From contig JADZEX010000054.1 of assembly GCA_020850355.1 (NCBI GenBank), positions 1-44,754 of the forward strand: 44,754 bases of DNA, read 5' to 3'. This DNA is from Fimbriimonadaceae bacterium. Lineage in GTDB: Bacteria > Armatimonadota > UBA10988. Position numbers and translations under genes: made by a program. The number at the start of each line of letters is the position of its first letter. The stretch's first letter is position 1. Below the pieces are notes generated by a model that ran no database searches, had not been told where the DNA came from, and saw only the letters and a list, made by a program, of their open reading frames with translations. Below are positions 33,314 through 41,309 of this stretch, one piece after another.

Positions 33314-36300
33314 GGTTCGCGATCGCCGGCCGCGGGATCCGGCTGGTCCGAGCTGTCGATGGGTGGCTCGTCGGCCTCCAGGTCGTCGTTGACGAACGGC
33401 TCGGGGGTACTGGAGTCCGGCTCATCCGGATCGACGGCAGCCGCCTCAGCCCCGTCGTCAAGAGTCGCCGCAGGCGCTGCCGCACTGTTGCCCGGCTCCA
33501 CAACGTCCTCCGCCACCGGCTCCGCCAAGGCGCTGGCGTCCGGCTCCACAGCTTCCGGGGCAGACGGCTCAGCCGCATCGTCCGCAGTCGCCGCCGGCGG
33601 TACCGCGGCAAGTTCCGGTGCGACGCTGGCGTCCGGATCAGCCAGGCTGCTGGCGGCTGAGGCCAAGCCGCGGCGATCCGCAGGTTGGTCGGGTGTGGCG
33701 AGCGGAGCCTCCTCTTGAGGCGTCTGCTCAGTGGTCCCGCGCTGTTGTCTCAGCCACTTAATGATGAGATTCAGCACCTCTTGGCAGACTCGGTAAGCGT
33801 CGCCCTTGCGGAAGTCCCGCACCAGGCGGACGAAGCCGAGAAGGTGCTCTGGGCACCCGATCTGCTCAAGCAGTGGTAGCGCTAGGACGAGCAGCTCGAC
33901 CACTCCACAACCTGCTTTGAGCCAGGCTTCGAGTTTGTCGGCGATCTCGCAGAAGGGCAGAGTGGCGCTCGCGGCCAAGTCGTCAGCTACCATCGAGTTC
34001 AACGCCATCTCACCGGCGACCGCTGGCCCAACAGGTTCGCCGTCCGTCGCTGAGGTCGGCGCCGCGGCGCCGCCCGGCTCGACCGCATCTGCCGCGCCAG
34101 GCTCCCGAGCGACGCTGGCGGCCGGTTCGGCGGCGCGTTGCTCAAGCGGATCCGCACCTGACGGCTCAGCCGGATCGCTCCCGGTCGCCGCGGAGGACGA
34201 GCTCGGACTACCTGCCAAGCCGAGATTAGCGAACGGTTCGGCCAGTTGCGAATCGAGTTCGTCCAGCGAAGCCAGGTCCAATGCGGCGTGGCGCGATGGC
34301 GGCCTGCGCTGGAGGGCCGACCTGAGGTAGTTGCTGTATTCACACCTTCGTTGGTAGGCCAGTCGGACGTCCTGGCCCGCAGCGGCGAGTGCAATAATCC
34401 ACAACTCGATGATCTGCTGGCGTATCGTGGTCGCCGGGCACCACTTCGGCTGCGCAAGCTCGGGAATGGCAACTACAAGCCACTCGACGTAGTCCGCCAA
34501 CTCCCTCGGCTCCTCCTGTAGCCGCTCGCCAACTTCCTGGAGCGCGGTCTTCACGCGCTCCAGCGCCTCGCCACGACCTTGGGCCTGCCAGTTGCGGAGG
34601 TTAGCGTCGAGGTCCTGCGGCAGCGCAGGCAGCGCCGCTCGCGGGGAATCGTCGCCTGGAACCGACAGATGCAGCCGTTGAACTGCCGCAACCAACTCAA
34701 GGTGACTCAACAGGAGCCACTCCAGTGCATCATCGTCTTCGCGGACGCCTGGGTCGAGCTTCGTTAGCTCATGGCGCCAGTGGTTCCAGTAGCGGCGGTA
34801 GACTTCACAGTCCGTCGCGCCATTCGTCCGTGGCAGATGCCAAGGGGCACCCAGGTGGCTCTCGTCGCTGGCCCCAGGGTCCTCGTTCGGCAACTGCAAC
34901 GGGAGTCCACTCACAAGCACCGGTCGCCACTCCGACCAGGCCAGCGGCAACCCGGATTCCAAGTCGCATCCGATGACCTCCCAGCGCCTGACAGCCTCGC
35001 CGATCAAGGCCATCGCCTGCGGCAACCAGGCCGGCATGGTCCCAGGCTCGGCCGGCCCTCCGCCTACAGCAACGAGGTCGCTGTCCGGACGAAAAGTGAC
35101 GCCAAGCCGCAGCCGCACCCTCGTCTGCACCTGTTCTGTGCCGACGGTACGACTCCGGCCGAGTAGGACGGGGCTGCCGTAGCGGCTTCTTGCAGTGAGG
35201 TTGCGCCAGTCGATCTCCACCCCGAGCCCGTCCTGCCGTTGCGTCCAGCGGAGGTGCTCCCGATGGTCGGACGGCAACTCGAGGTTGGCCAGGCGCAGCC
35301 GGCAGTCGATCAGGCACCGGATGGCCTCCCCCGTCTTCCCCCGTGCATCCAGCGCGGGGTCGTCGGCCAGACGCTGCAGTTGGCGGTACACCTGCCACAG
35401 CTCGCGGGGCGTCGGCGGCAGGATCTCGGCGTACCAAGTCGGGTCCAGTGGCGGAGTCTGCCCCGTCCGGTCCCCGGCGTCGGGGATCAGGTGCAAAAGA
35501 AGCGGGCCGATGTCAAAGAGGTCGCCAAGGGTGCGGGGACCATTGTCGCGTGCGCCGAGGTCGAACCTCCGCAGCAGATCGACCAGGCTGCTCTCGTCGG
35601 CGCTGGGTTTGAAGCGCAGTCGGTCACGGACCGGCCACTCGCTCAACTGCACCAGCAGGTGGTTCGGGAAGGCCTTGTCCATCTGCCGGCGGATGCCGTC
35701 GGTGACCTCTTCGCGCTGCAGCAAGTGCCGTTTGGTGGCCCACTTGATGGCCTCCTTGCGGCTATGCGGCAGGGCAGTCTGGCAGACAGCGGTCCAAAGG
35801 CTGTCCGCGCTGGCGCAGACCAACGGCACAATCGCCGGATGCACGGCGCAGCAGCGGATCTCCCGGAACAGGCTGGGCAGGCGTTTGGGGACCAGATCCG
35901 CATCGTCGATGGGCAGCAGCAACAACGGCCTCTGGTCGTCGGTGCAGCTCCACTCTCGCAGCAGGCCGTCCACGAGGCCGAACAGGTTCTGGTGACAGCG
36001 CCGCCGGATCTCGGCGATCTGATGGACCTCTTCGGCGTACTCCAAGCCGGTCAGCCCGCGCCTCCGCAGCGCTTTGCCGAAGTCGCCCAGGTACACCGGC
36101 CAGTCCTCGCTGAGTTCCTCCCAGCACTCCCGCAGGTGCTTCGACGCAGACTCGCGGGCCGGCTCGAGGTACTCGACCAAGCAGCCCAAGACCTGGTCGG
36201 TCGACGCCAGCCGCTCGGGGAACACGGTCGGCAGCACCAGATCACCCCGGACCTCGTTCGCATGGCTCGCGACCGCCGCCAGCAGTGTGGACTTGCCTGA

Positions 36301-36624
36301 GCCGCGGCCGCCGAGGATGGAGATGGTGGTTGACCGCGGGATCCCAAGACCGCCCCAAGAGGCGCGATGCCGCCGCTCGGACTCGAGACGCTCGGCCGCG
36401 CCGCCGCCGCGGCCACCAGGCCGGCCTGACTGCGCATGCGCGGCCAGCAACTGCTGACGGCGCTGCTGGCAGTCATCGCGGGACTGTGCCGTCGACTTCG
36501 TGGCTCCATCCGGCCAAGCCTCGGCAGCCAGCCGGTCCAGCATCGCGGTGACGGCGCCGAATGGGCTCTCTAGCTCCACAGGCAACAGAACCAGCCGCTG
36601 AGGCTCCGACGTTGATTGGCCCAT
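33310..36624 (-). CDS. rdrA: RADAR ATPase RdrA with acidic low-complexity insertions
   Basis: 1104 residues from ATG 36624, which has AAGGAGG 6-12 bases upstream. The P-loop ATPase core has Walker A GGRGSGKST at 105-113 (within TTISILGGRGSGKSTLLAAV) and Walker B LLLLPIDDADLV near 260. The helical lid region that follows suggests the AAA/STAND-like ATPase of RADAR. The protein is longer than I would expect for RdrA because of two disordered Ala/Pro/Glu/Asp stretches. One lies at about 810-855 (SDPAEPSGADPLEQRAAEPA and similar) and one over the last about 145 residues, with a conserved-looking helical segment between them. RdrA forms a ring that works with RdrB. The gene has its own promoter. 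The RdrA call rests on the ATPase plus direct coupling to an unmistakable rdrB. Confidence 0.87.
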   Translation of the reverse strand: MGQSTSEPQRLVLLPVELESPFGAVTAMLDRLAAEAWPDGATKSTAQSRDDCQQRRQQLLAAHAQSGRPGGRGGGAAERLESERRHRASWGGLGIPRSTTISILGGRGSGKSTLLAAVASHANEVRGDLVLPTVFPERLASTDQVLGCLVEYLEPARESASKHLRECWEELSEDWPVYLGDFGKALRRRGLTGLEYAEEVHQIAEIRRRCHQNLFGLVDGLLREWSCTDDQRPLLLLPIDDADLVPKRLPSLFREIRCCAVHPAIVPLVCASADSLWTAVCQTALPHSRKEAIKWATKRHLLQREEVTDGIRRQMDKAFPNHLLVQLSEWPVRDRLRFKPSADESSLVDLLRRFDLGARDNGPRTLGDLFDIGPLLLHLIPDAGDRTGQTPPLDPTWYAEILPPTPRELWQVYRQLQRLADDPALDARGKTGEAIRCLIDCRLRLANLELPSDHREHLRWTQRQDGLGVEIDWRNLTARSRYGSPVLLGRSRTVGTEQVQTRVRLRLGVTFRPDSDLVAVGGGPAEPGTMPAWLPQAMALIGEAVRRWEVIGCDLESGLPLAWSEWRPVLVSGLPLQLPNEDPGASDESHLGAPWHLPRTNGATDCEVYRRYWNHWRHELTKLDPGVREDDDALEWLLLSHLELVAAVQRLHLSVPGDDSPRAALPALPQDLDANLRNWQAQGRGEALERVKTALQEVGERLQEEPRELADYVEWLVVAIPELAQPKWCPATTIRQQIIELWIIALAAAGQDVRLAYQRRCEYSNYLRSALQRRPPSRHAALDLASLDELDSQLAEPFANLGLAGSPSSSSAATGSDPAEPSGADPLEQRAAEPAASVAREPGAADAVEPGGAAAPTSATDGEPVGPAVAGEMALNSMVADDLAASATLPFCEIADKLEAWLKAGCGVVELLVLALPLLEQIGCPEHLLGFVRLVRDFRKGDAYRVCQEVLNLIIKWLRQQRGTTEQTPQEEAPLATPDQPADRRGLASAASSLADPDASVAPELAAVPPAATADDAAEPSAPEAVEPDASALAEPVAEDVVEPGNSAAAPAATLDDGAEAAAVDPDEPDSSTPEPFVNDDLEADEPPIDSSDQPDPAAGDREP

Positions 36625-36650
36625 CCCATCACCCTCCTTGGCGCTTGGGC

Positions 36651-36679
36651 AAGGTAGCACACGCCGGCCGCGAACTCAA
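36651..36679 (-). promoter_or_regulatory. Promoter of the RADAR operon
   Basis: Minus strand: TTGAGT (36679-36674), a 17-nt spacer, then TACCTT (36656-36651). The rdrA ribosome site and ATG follow 27 nt below. The -10 box is identical to that of accB. Confidence 0.7.
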
Positions 36680-36893
36680 GACCGAACTCAGCAAGTCTGG
36701 ATCGAGGCCGATTCTCCCACCGTTCCACGACACGTCAGATGACTGTCCCGATGTTTCGACAATCCCCAACGCTACATCTCGGATGATCCCACCAGCCGTA
36801 TCTAGGGCCTCTTGGACATCGCTCGCTGGCAGTTGGACGGCCGACCGCGGACGGTTCGAGCGTCTGCCGCGGCGCCGGGGCGGGTCCTGTTGT

Positions 36894-39050
36894 ATGCTAG
36901 ACAGACCGGCCGGGCGGCGGTCGGGGACGGAGTCGTGGTTGGACGCTCAAGCGGCTGGCTATCGGCGCGAACCGGCGCGGCGCGGGCCGCGGTGGGGCGT
37001 GGTGCTGGGAACCCTGGCCGGGGCGGTGGCGCTGGGGGCCTTGGTGGGGCTGCTGCTGCCGCTTCCTGGGGCGCGGCAGACTGCCTGGACGCTGCCCAGC
37101 GTGACGTTGCCGCTGCTGCCGTGGCAGCGCTCCGGGCCGGTCGATCCGGCGGCGGCGCGGGCGTCCCGCGAGCTCGGCCTGCTGCCGCCGGCGGTGGCGC
37201 CCTTGTTGGACCGCGCGGCGCCGCTCTGGGGGTTGCCGACCTGGCCGGCCACCTACGACGACTCCGGCCCACGTTCGGCACTGCGGCGGCTGGCCGCGCC
37301 CGACCTGGGCCCCGACCCGTTGGCGCCGCCGCTGCGGGTGGTCTGGCAGGGCCGCCGGCACGGGCTGGAGGCTCGCCCGATCGACCCGCTGGCGAAGCTG
37401 GCGCATGTACCGGTGATCATGTACCACGACGTGGTGCAGCCGCCGAAGGGCGTCTGGTTCGACATCACTGTCGCCGAGTTCGAGGCCGATCTGGCGAAGA
37501 TCGAGCAGGCCGGCGCGACGCCGATCAGCCTGCGGCAATGGTGGCGCTATCTCACGGCCGGTGAGGCGCTGCCGAAGAAGCCGGTGCTGCTGACTTTCGA
37601 CGACGGCTACCGCAGTGTCTACGACCTGATCTACCCGCGGTTGCAGGCGCGGCGCTGGCCGGCGGTCTTCTTCATCGTCACCTCGACAGTCGGCCGGCGC
37701 ACCCAGCGAGACCACCTCACCTGGGACCAGATGCGCGAGATGCACGCCACCGGGCTGTTCGAGTTTCAGATTCACACCGTCAGCCACCCCTACCTGACCC
37801 GGATCCCAGCGAAGGATATGCAACGCGAGATCCTCGACTGCCGCGACACGCTGGAAGCCGAACTGGGTGTGCCGGCGCAGTTCATCTGCTATCCGATTGG
37901 TGACCGCGACGCCGAGGTGATTGCGACCTGCAAGAATGCCGGGCTGGTGGCCGGCTTCACGATGGAGGCCGGCGGGTCGGCGCAATCGCCGAACGTGATG
38001 GAGATCAACCGTTACGCCAGCCAGGACCTGGCGACTGCGCTGAGCCGGGCGACCGGTGAGATGACGCTGGCGGTGCCGGCGCTGAACCCGCCGCCCGATT
38101 TGACCCAGCCGGTGGTCTTTCACCGGCGGATCTTCCGCGAGGGCGGCAACCGCATTCCGCTCTGTTGGGTCACCGGCGGTCGCCCGACGACCGTCCACGC
38201 CGACTTCCGCTACGGCGTGCCCGACGTCGCCCGGGCGCTCGGCGCGCCGGCTGGGATCAACGGCGGGTTCTTCCAGATGTCGCACGTGCGGGACATCAGC
38301 AACCAGATGATCGGCCCGGTGATGTCCACCTGGACGACCACCCGCAACGAGGCGCTATGGCGCGAGACCGAGGTCGCCGAGCCGGAGAGCATCCTGCCGT
38401 ACGGCCGGTTCGTCCCCGGCAGCGACCTGGAGAACGCGCGGCTGGAAGGGCGGCCGATGGTGCTGATGAGCCCGTCGATGCTGCGCTTCCTGCCGTTCAA
38501 CGCGGCGCTGATGAACAGTGGCAGCACCCTGCGGCGGATTGTGCCCGACCTCTCGGACGCCTTCATCGGGGGCGCCTGGCTGGTGCGTAACGGGCAGGCC
38601 CTGAGCCGCGAGGAGATCGACGCCGCGGCGACGCGCGACCATCACGATCCGCGGCGGCGGGCGGTATTTGGAATCGACCGCCGCGGGCGCCCGGTGCTGG
38701 CGGCCTCGCCCTCCAGCCAGTCCAGCGCCACCATCGCGCGTTGTCTGGCCGAGCTGGGTGTGGTCCAGGCGGCGCTGCTGGACTCGGGTTTCAGCAGCTC
38801 GCTGTACTACAACGGCAGCCTGTTCGTGACCGGCCACAGCGACGAGAAGCCGAGCCGGCCGGTGCCGCACATGGTGTTCCTGCAGCGGCCGGAGGACCCG
38901 GTCGCCAACGCCGTGGCGGCGGCGGTCAGCAAGGTGGACACTCTGGCGCGGGGCGCCGACGACGACCGGCAGGCCGATGAGATGCCGCCCCAGGCACGGC
39001 TGGTCGACGTGCCGTACAAGCGGATCACGGCGCAGGACGAGGACCGGTGA
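36894..39050 (+). CDS. Polysaccharide deacetylase / phosphodiester glycosidase fusion, membrane-anchored
   Basis: 718 residues. A basic N-terminus and transmembrane helix (about 34-56, VVLGTLAGAVALGALVGLLL) anchor it. A NodB-type polysaccharide deacetylase domain spans about 170-390: VPVIMYHDVV, LLTFDDGYRSVYD with Asp236/237, and HTVSHPYLTR with His294 and His298 completing the metal site. A second domain at about 430-690 matches the phosphodiester glycosidase (NAGPA/DUF2233) family: GVPDVARALGAPAGINGGFF and ALLDSGFSSSLYYNG. It probably trims N-acetyl groups and a sugar-phosphate linkage on an exopolysaccharide or wall polymer outside the membrane. The start is uncertain: TTG at 36939 has a better ribosome site (GGGGACGGAG). 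It is coupled to the next gene by overlapping stop and start (GTGA). Confidence 0.9.
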   Translation: MLDRPAGRRSGTESWLDAQAAGYRREPARRGPRWGVVLGTLAGAVALGALVGLLLPLPGARQTAWTLPSVTLPLLPWQRSGPVDPAAARASRELGLLPPAVAPLLDRAAPLWGLPTWPATYDDSGPRSALRRLAAPDLGPDPLAPPLRVVWQGRRHGLEARPIDPLAKLAHVPVIMYHDVVQPPKGVWFDITVAEFEADLAKIEQAGATPISLRQWWRYLTAGEALPKKPVLLTFDDGYRSVYDLIYPRLQARRWPAVFFIVTSTVGRRTQRDHLTWDQMREMHATGLFEFQIHTVSHPYLTRIPAKDMQREILDCRDTLEAELGVPAQFICYPIGDRDAEVIATCKNAGLVAGFTMEAGGSAQSPNVMEINRYASQDLATALSRATGEMTLAVPALNPPPDLTQPVVFHRRIFREGGNRIPLCWVTGGRPTTVHADFRYGVPDVARALGAPAGINGGFFQMSHVRDISNQMIGPVMSTWTTTRNEALWRETEVAEPESILPYGRFVPGSDLENARLEGRPMVLMSPSMLRFLPFNAALMNSGSTLRRIVPDLSDAFIGGAWLVRNGQALSREEIDAAATRDHHDPRRRAVFGIDRRGRPVLAASPSSQSSATIARCLAELGVVQAALLDSGFSSSLYYNGSLFVTGHSDEKPSRPVPHMVFLQRPEDPVANAVAAAVSKVDTLARGADDDRQADEMPPQARLVDVPYKRITAQDEDR

Positions 39051-39709
39051 ACGAGGATTCGCTGTTCTACCTGGAGCTCGGCTTCGGGATCCTGCGGTCG
39101 GTCTTGGATGCGCCCGCCTGGAGCCCGCAGGGGCAGCGCAGTCTGGTGCGCTACCTGCCGACGATGACGGCGTTCTGCCGGCTCTGGGGCTGGCAGGACC
39201 CGAGCGCGGCGGTCGGGTCGGCCGCCGGCCTGAGTGCCGCGCCGCTACGCGCCGCCGGCCGTTGCGCGGCGGTCGAGTTTGCGCCCTGGCCGGCGGCCGC
39301 GGTCCGGCCGGTCCTGCGCCGGGCCTTGCGCGACGCCGCCGACCCGGAGTGGCAGCAGGCCCTGCCGGCGGCGGTGCGGAGCGACCTGGCTGACGTGCTG
39401 GCGGTCTCCTGGGCACGGCACTGGCCGGCGGGCCTGCCGGAGGTCTACGCCGCGTTGCAGCAGCCGCTGCTGGGTGGCGACGGCCGGCTCTGGGCGCACG
39501 AGGTGCAGCGCCGCGCCGTCGGTCGCACACCGTGGCCGGGCCGCGAGTTGCTGCCCGGCGGCAGCGTCAGCCAGTGGGAATGGGCCGCGGCGGGCCTGCT
39601 GCCGCACGAGCGGGTCCAGGCCTGCCTGGCCCTGGCCGCGCACCACCTGCGCGAGGATCCCCCCGCCTCACCAGCCGGCGATCTGCCAACGTTCGGCGAC
39701 GGTGCGTAG
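39047..39709 (+). CDS. Hypothetical protein coupled to the deacetylase gene
   Basis: 220 residues from GTG 39047, which overlaps the deacetylase stop (GTGA), so translation is coupled. It is rich in Ala, Leu, Arg, Pro and Trp. Helical stretches are seen (LFYLELGFGILRSVLDAPAW; LVRYLPTMTAFCRLWGWQDP), but no signal peptide, membrane helix, metal motif or known domain. The C-terminus (HERVQACLALAAHHLREDPP) is helical. Its 3' end overlaps the convergent glycoside-hydrolase-like gene by 42 nt. Given the coupling it may assist the upstream enzyme from the cytoplasm, but I do not recognise the family. Confidence 0.7.
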   Translation: MNEDSLFYLELGFGILRSVLDAPAWSPQGQRSLVRYLPTMTAFCRLWGWQDPSAAVGSAAGLSAAPLRAAGRCAAVEFAPWPAAAVRPVLRRALRDAADPEWQQALPAAVRSDLADVLAVSWARHWPAGLPEVYAALQQPLLGGDGRLWAHEVQRRAVGRTPWPGRELLPGGSVSQWEWAAAGLLPHERVQACLALAAHHLREDPPASPAGDLPTFGDGA

Positions 39710-41302
39710 ATCAGCCGGCTCCAGCGGCGCGGCACACTGCTCCAGGCCTTCGACGCAGCCCAACCAGGGCACCCCCAGCTCGGGCTGCAACTGCACCACC
39801 TCGCGCCACGCCTCCAGGTTCGGCGCGTGGCGGTCCTCGACGGCCAGATGCCAGTGCGGCGAGACCAGTCGCGCCAGGGCGGCGCGATGCCGCAGCAGCG
39901 ACACGACACTGTGGCGGTCACTCCAGAGCCCGCCCAGGGGCACCATGTCGACCAGATCGGCGAAGTACGGGTTGACCGTCGGGGCGACGATCAGCGCGTC
40001 GGGCTTGACCTCGCGCACGGCCGCCCGCACGGCGGCCAGGTGGCTGCGCAGCGTGCCGGTGCTGCCGTCGGGGGGAGCCAGATCGATCAGCCGCAGCCCA
40101 TCGGCGTCCAAGCCGTCGGGCGCCACGGTCTGCCGGGCGACCGTCGGGTGCAGCCGCAGCCGACCGAACAGCGTCCAGGTCAACACCACCTTGCGCCCCG
40201 CTTCGTGCTGCCGGGCGATGAACCCCGCCAGGTCAGGCCAGCGCAGCGGATCGGGCCGGCCGGTGTCGTCCTGCCAGCCCGGCCCGAGGCAGATGGTGCC
40301 CGGCCGCAGGCCCTGCTGCTCCAGCAGCGCCAGCGCATCGAGCGCGTTGGCCAGCGTGTTCTGAGCCTGCATCTCCCGCCCGCGCGCCAGCCAGCACTGC
40401 TGCGCCGTGGTGTCGTAGACCGGGCCGGCCCACCAGGCCGGGAAGGGCCCGTCGGGAAAATGCACCAGGCCCCGCCCTTCGAGCGCGGCGACCTGCCCGC
40501 GGAAGGCCCCGTAGACGTCCCGGGCGCCGAAGGTGAAGAGCAGCGGTGGGGCCTGCCAGGTGCCCTCGACGGCGACCCGGCCGCCGTAGTCGAGGTCGAA
40601 CCCAAAACTGCTGCCACCACGGTAGCGGAACGCGCCGAACTGCAACGCAGCGGGCTCGGGCGCCAGGCCGACCGCCGTCCAGGGCCCGTCGGGCAGCTCC
40701 CAGGCGGTGCCCCACAAGGCTGGCAAGAAGCTGTCGCAGCCCCCGTGGCGCAGCGGGTCGTCGCAGAGGTCGATAGAGTCCTCCTCGACGGGCAGCCGCA
40801 GGTCGCGCTCGGCAGCCGTCGGCCGCGGGCTGAAGTAGGCCCCAAAGTGCGGGCGCGAGCCGCGGGCCAGGTCGCCGTAGGGCCGCTCGTAGCCCGCCCG
40901 GAAGCGGCTCGGCCCGAGCCCCAGCCGGGCGGCGTCGCTGGCCAGCGTGCCCTGCAGGTAGTGCACCTGATCGACCCGGCCCTTGCCGCTCACCGCGACC
41001 TGATAGGTCAGCTCGCCATCGGTGCAGCAGAGCTGGTAGACCTTCTGGTCCCAACACGCCGAGCGGCTGCGGAAGGTGACCGTGGTGACGGTCCCCTGGC
41101 GCGACAGCTCGGGTTCGCCAGGCCGGTCGAGGTCATCTCGTCCGAGGCTGGTGTCGACGCTCGAGGCGACGAACAGGTCGGCCAGCGGCTCGCCCGTGCC
41201 GGTGCCGAGGGTCACCGTCCAGGGCCGTTCGCGGTCGAACGTCAGGCTGTAAGCCGGAGCGGTCAACTCCAGGCGCTGCGCCGATTTCGTGAGCCGGACC
41301 AT
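39668..41302 (-). CDS. Glycoside-hydrolase-like protein (GH31/GH36 clan type)
   Basis: 544 residues from ATG 41302, with GAGG 5 nt upstream; a GTG at 41308 is the alternative. The N-terminal about 270 residues are beta-sandwich-like (WTVTLGTGTGEPLADLFVAS, TVTTVTFRSRSACW, GSSFGFDLDYGGRVAVEGTW). The C-terminal half looks like a TIM barrel of the alpha-galactosidase/alpha-glucosidase superfamily: ICLGPGWQDDTGRPDPLRWP, HEAGRKVVLTWTLFGRL, LRLIDLAPP, VKPDALIVAPTVNPYFADLV, LGGLWSDR. The 'GWQDD' segment recalls the DDGW motif of GH36/GH27. The catalytic pair cannot be assigned with confidence. No signal peptide is seen, so it probably acts in the cytoplasm on an imported oligosaccharide. It begins 7 nt after the membrane-protein gene and forms one operon with it. 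Its 3' end overlaps the convergent gene by 42 nt. Confidence 0.75.
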   Translation of the reverse strand: MVRLTKSAQRLELTAPAYSLTFDRERPWTVTLGTGTGEPLADLFVASSVDTSLGRDDLDRPGEPELSRQGTVTTVTFRSRSACWDQKVYQLCCTDGELTYQVAVSGKGRVDQVHYLQGTLASDAARLGLGPSRFRAGYERPYGDLARGSRPHFGAYFSPRPTAAERDLRLPVEEDSIDLCDDPLRHGGCDSFLPALWGTAWELPDGPWTAVGLAPEPAALQFGAFRYRGGSSFGFDLDYGGRVAVEGTWQAPPLLFTFGARDVYGAFRGQVAALEGRGLVHFPDGPFPAWWAGPVYDTTAQQCWLARGREMQAQNTLANALDALALLEQQGLRPGTICLGPGWQDDTGRPDPLRWPDLAGFIARQHEAGRKVVLTWTLFGRLRLHPTVARQTVAPDGLDADGLRLIDLAPPDGSTGTLRSHLAAVRAAVREVKPDALIVAPTVNPYFADLVDMVPLGGLWSDRHSVVSLLRHRAALARLVSPHWHLAVEDRHAPNLEAWREVVQLQPELGVPWLGCVEGLEQCAAPLEPADLRTVAERWQIAGW

Positions 41303-41309
41303 CGCCACC

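Noticed and set aside
33310-34220. CRISPR or tandem DNA repeat array in the low-complexity part of rdrA
   Set aside because: The repetition is at the amino-acid composition level; no exact, regularly spaced DNA repeats are seen.
36893-36898. TATGCT as a -10 box of the deacetylase gene, with TTG 36939 as its start
   Set aside because: No -35 hexamer lies 17-18 nt upstream, so I kept ATG 36894, while noting the better ribosome site before the TTG.
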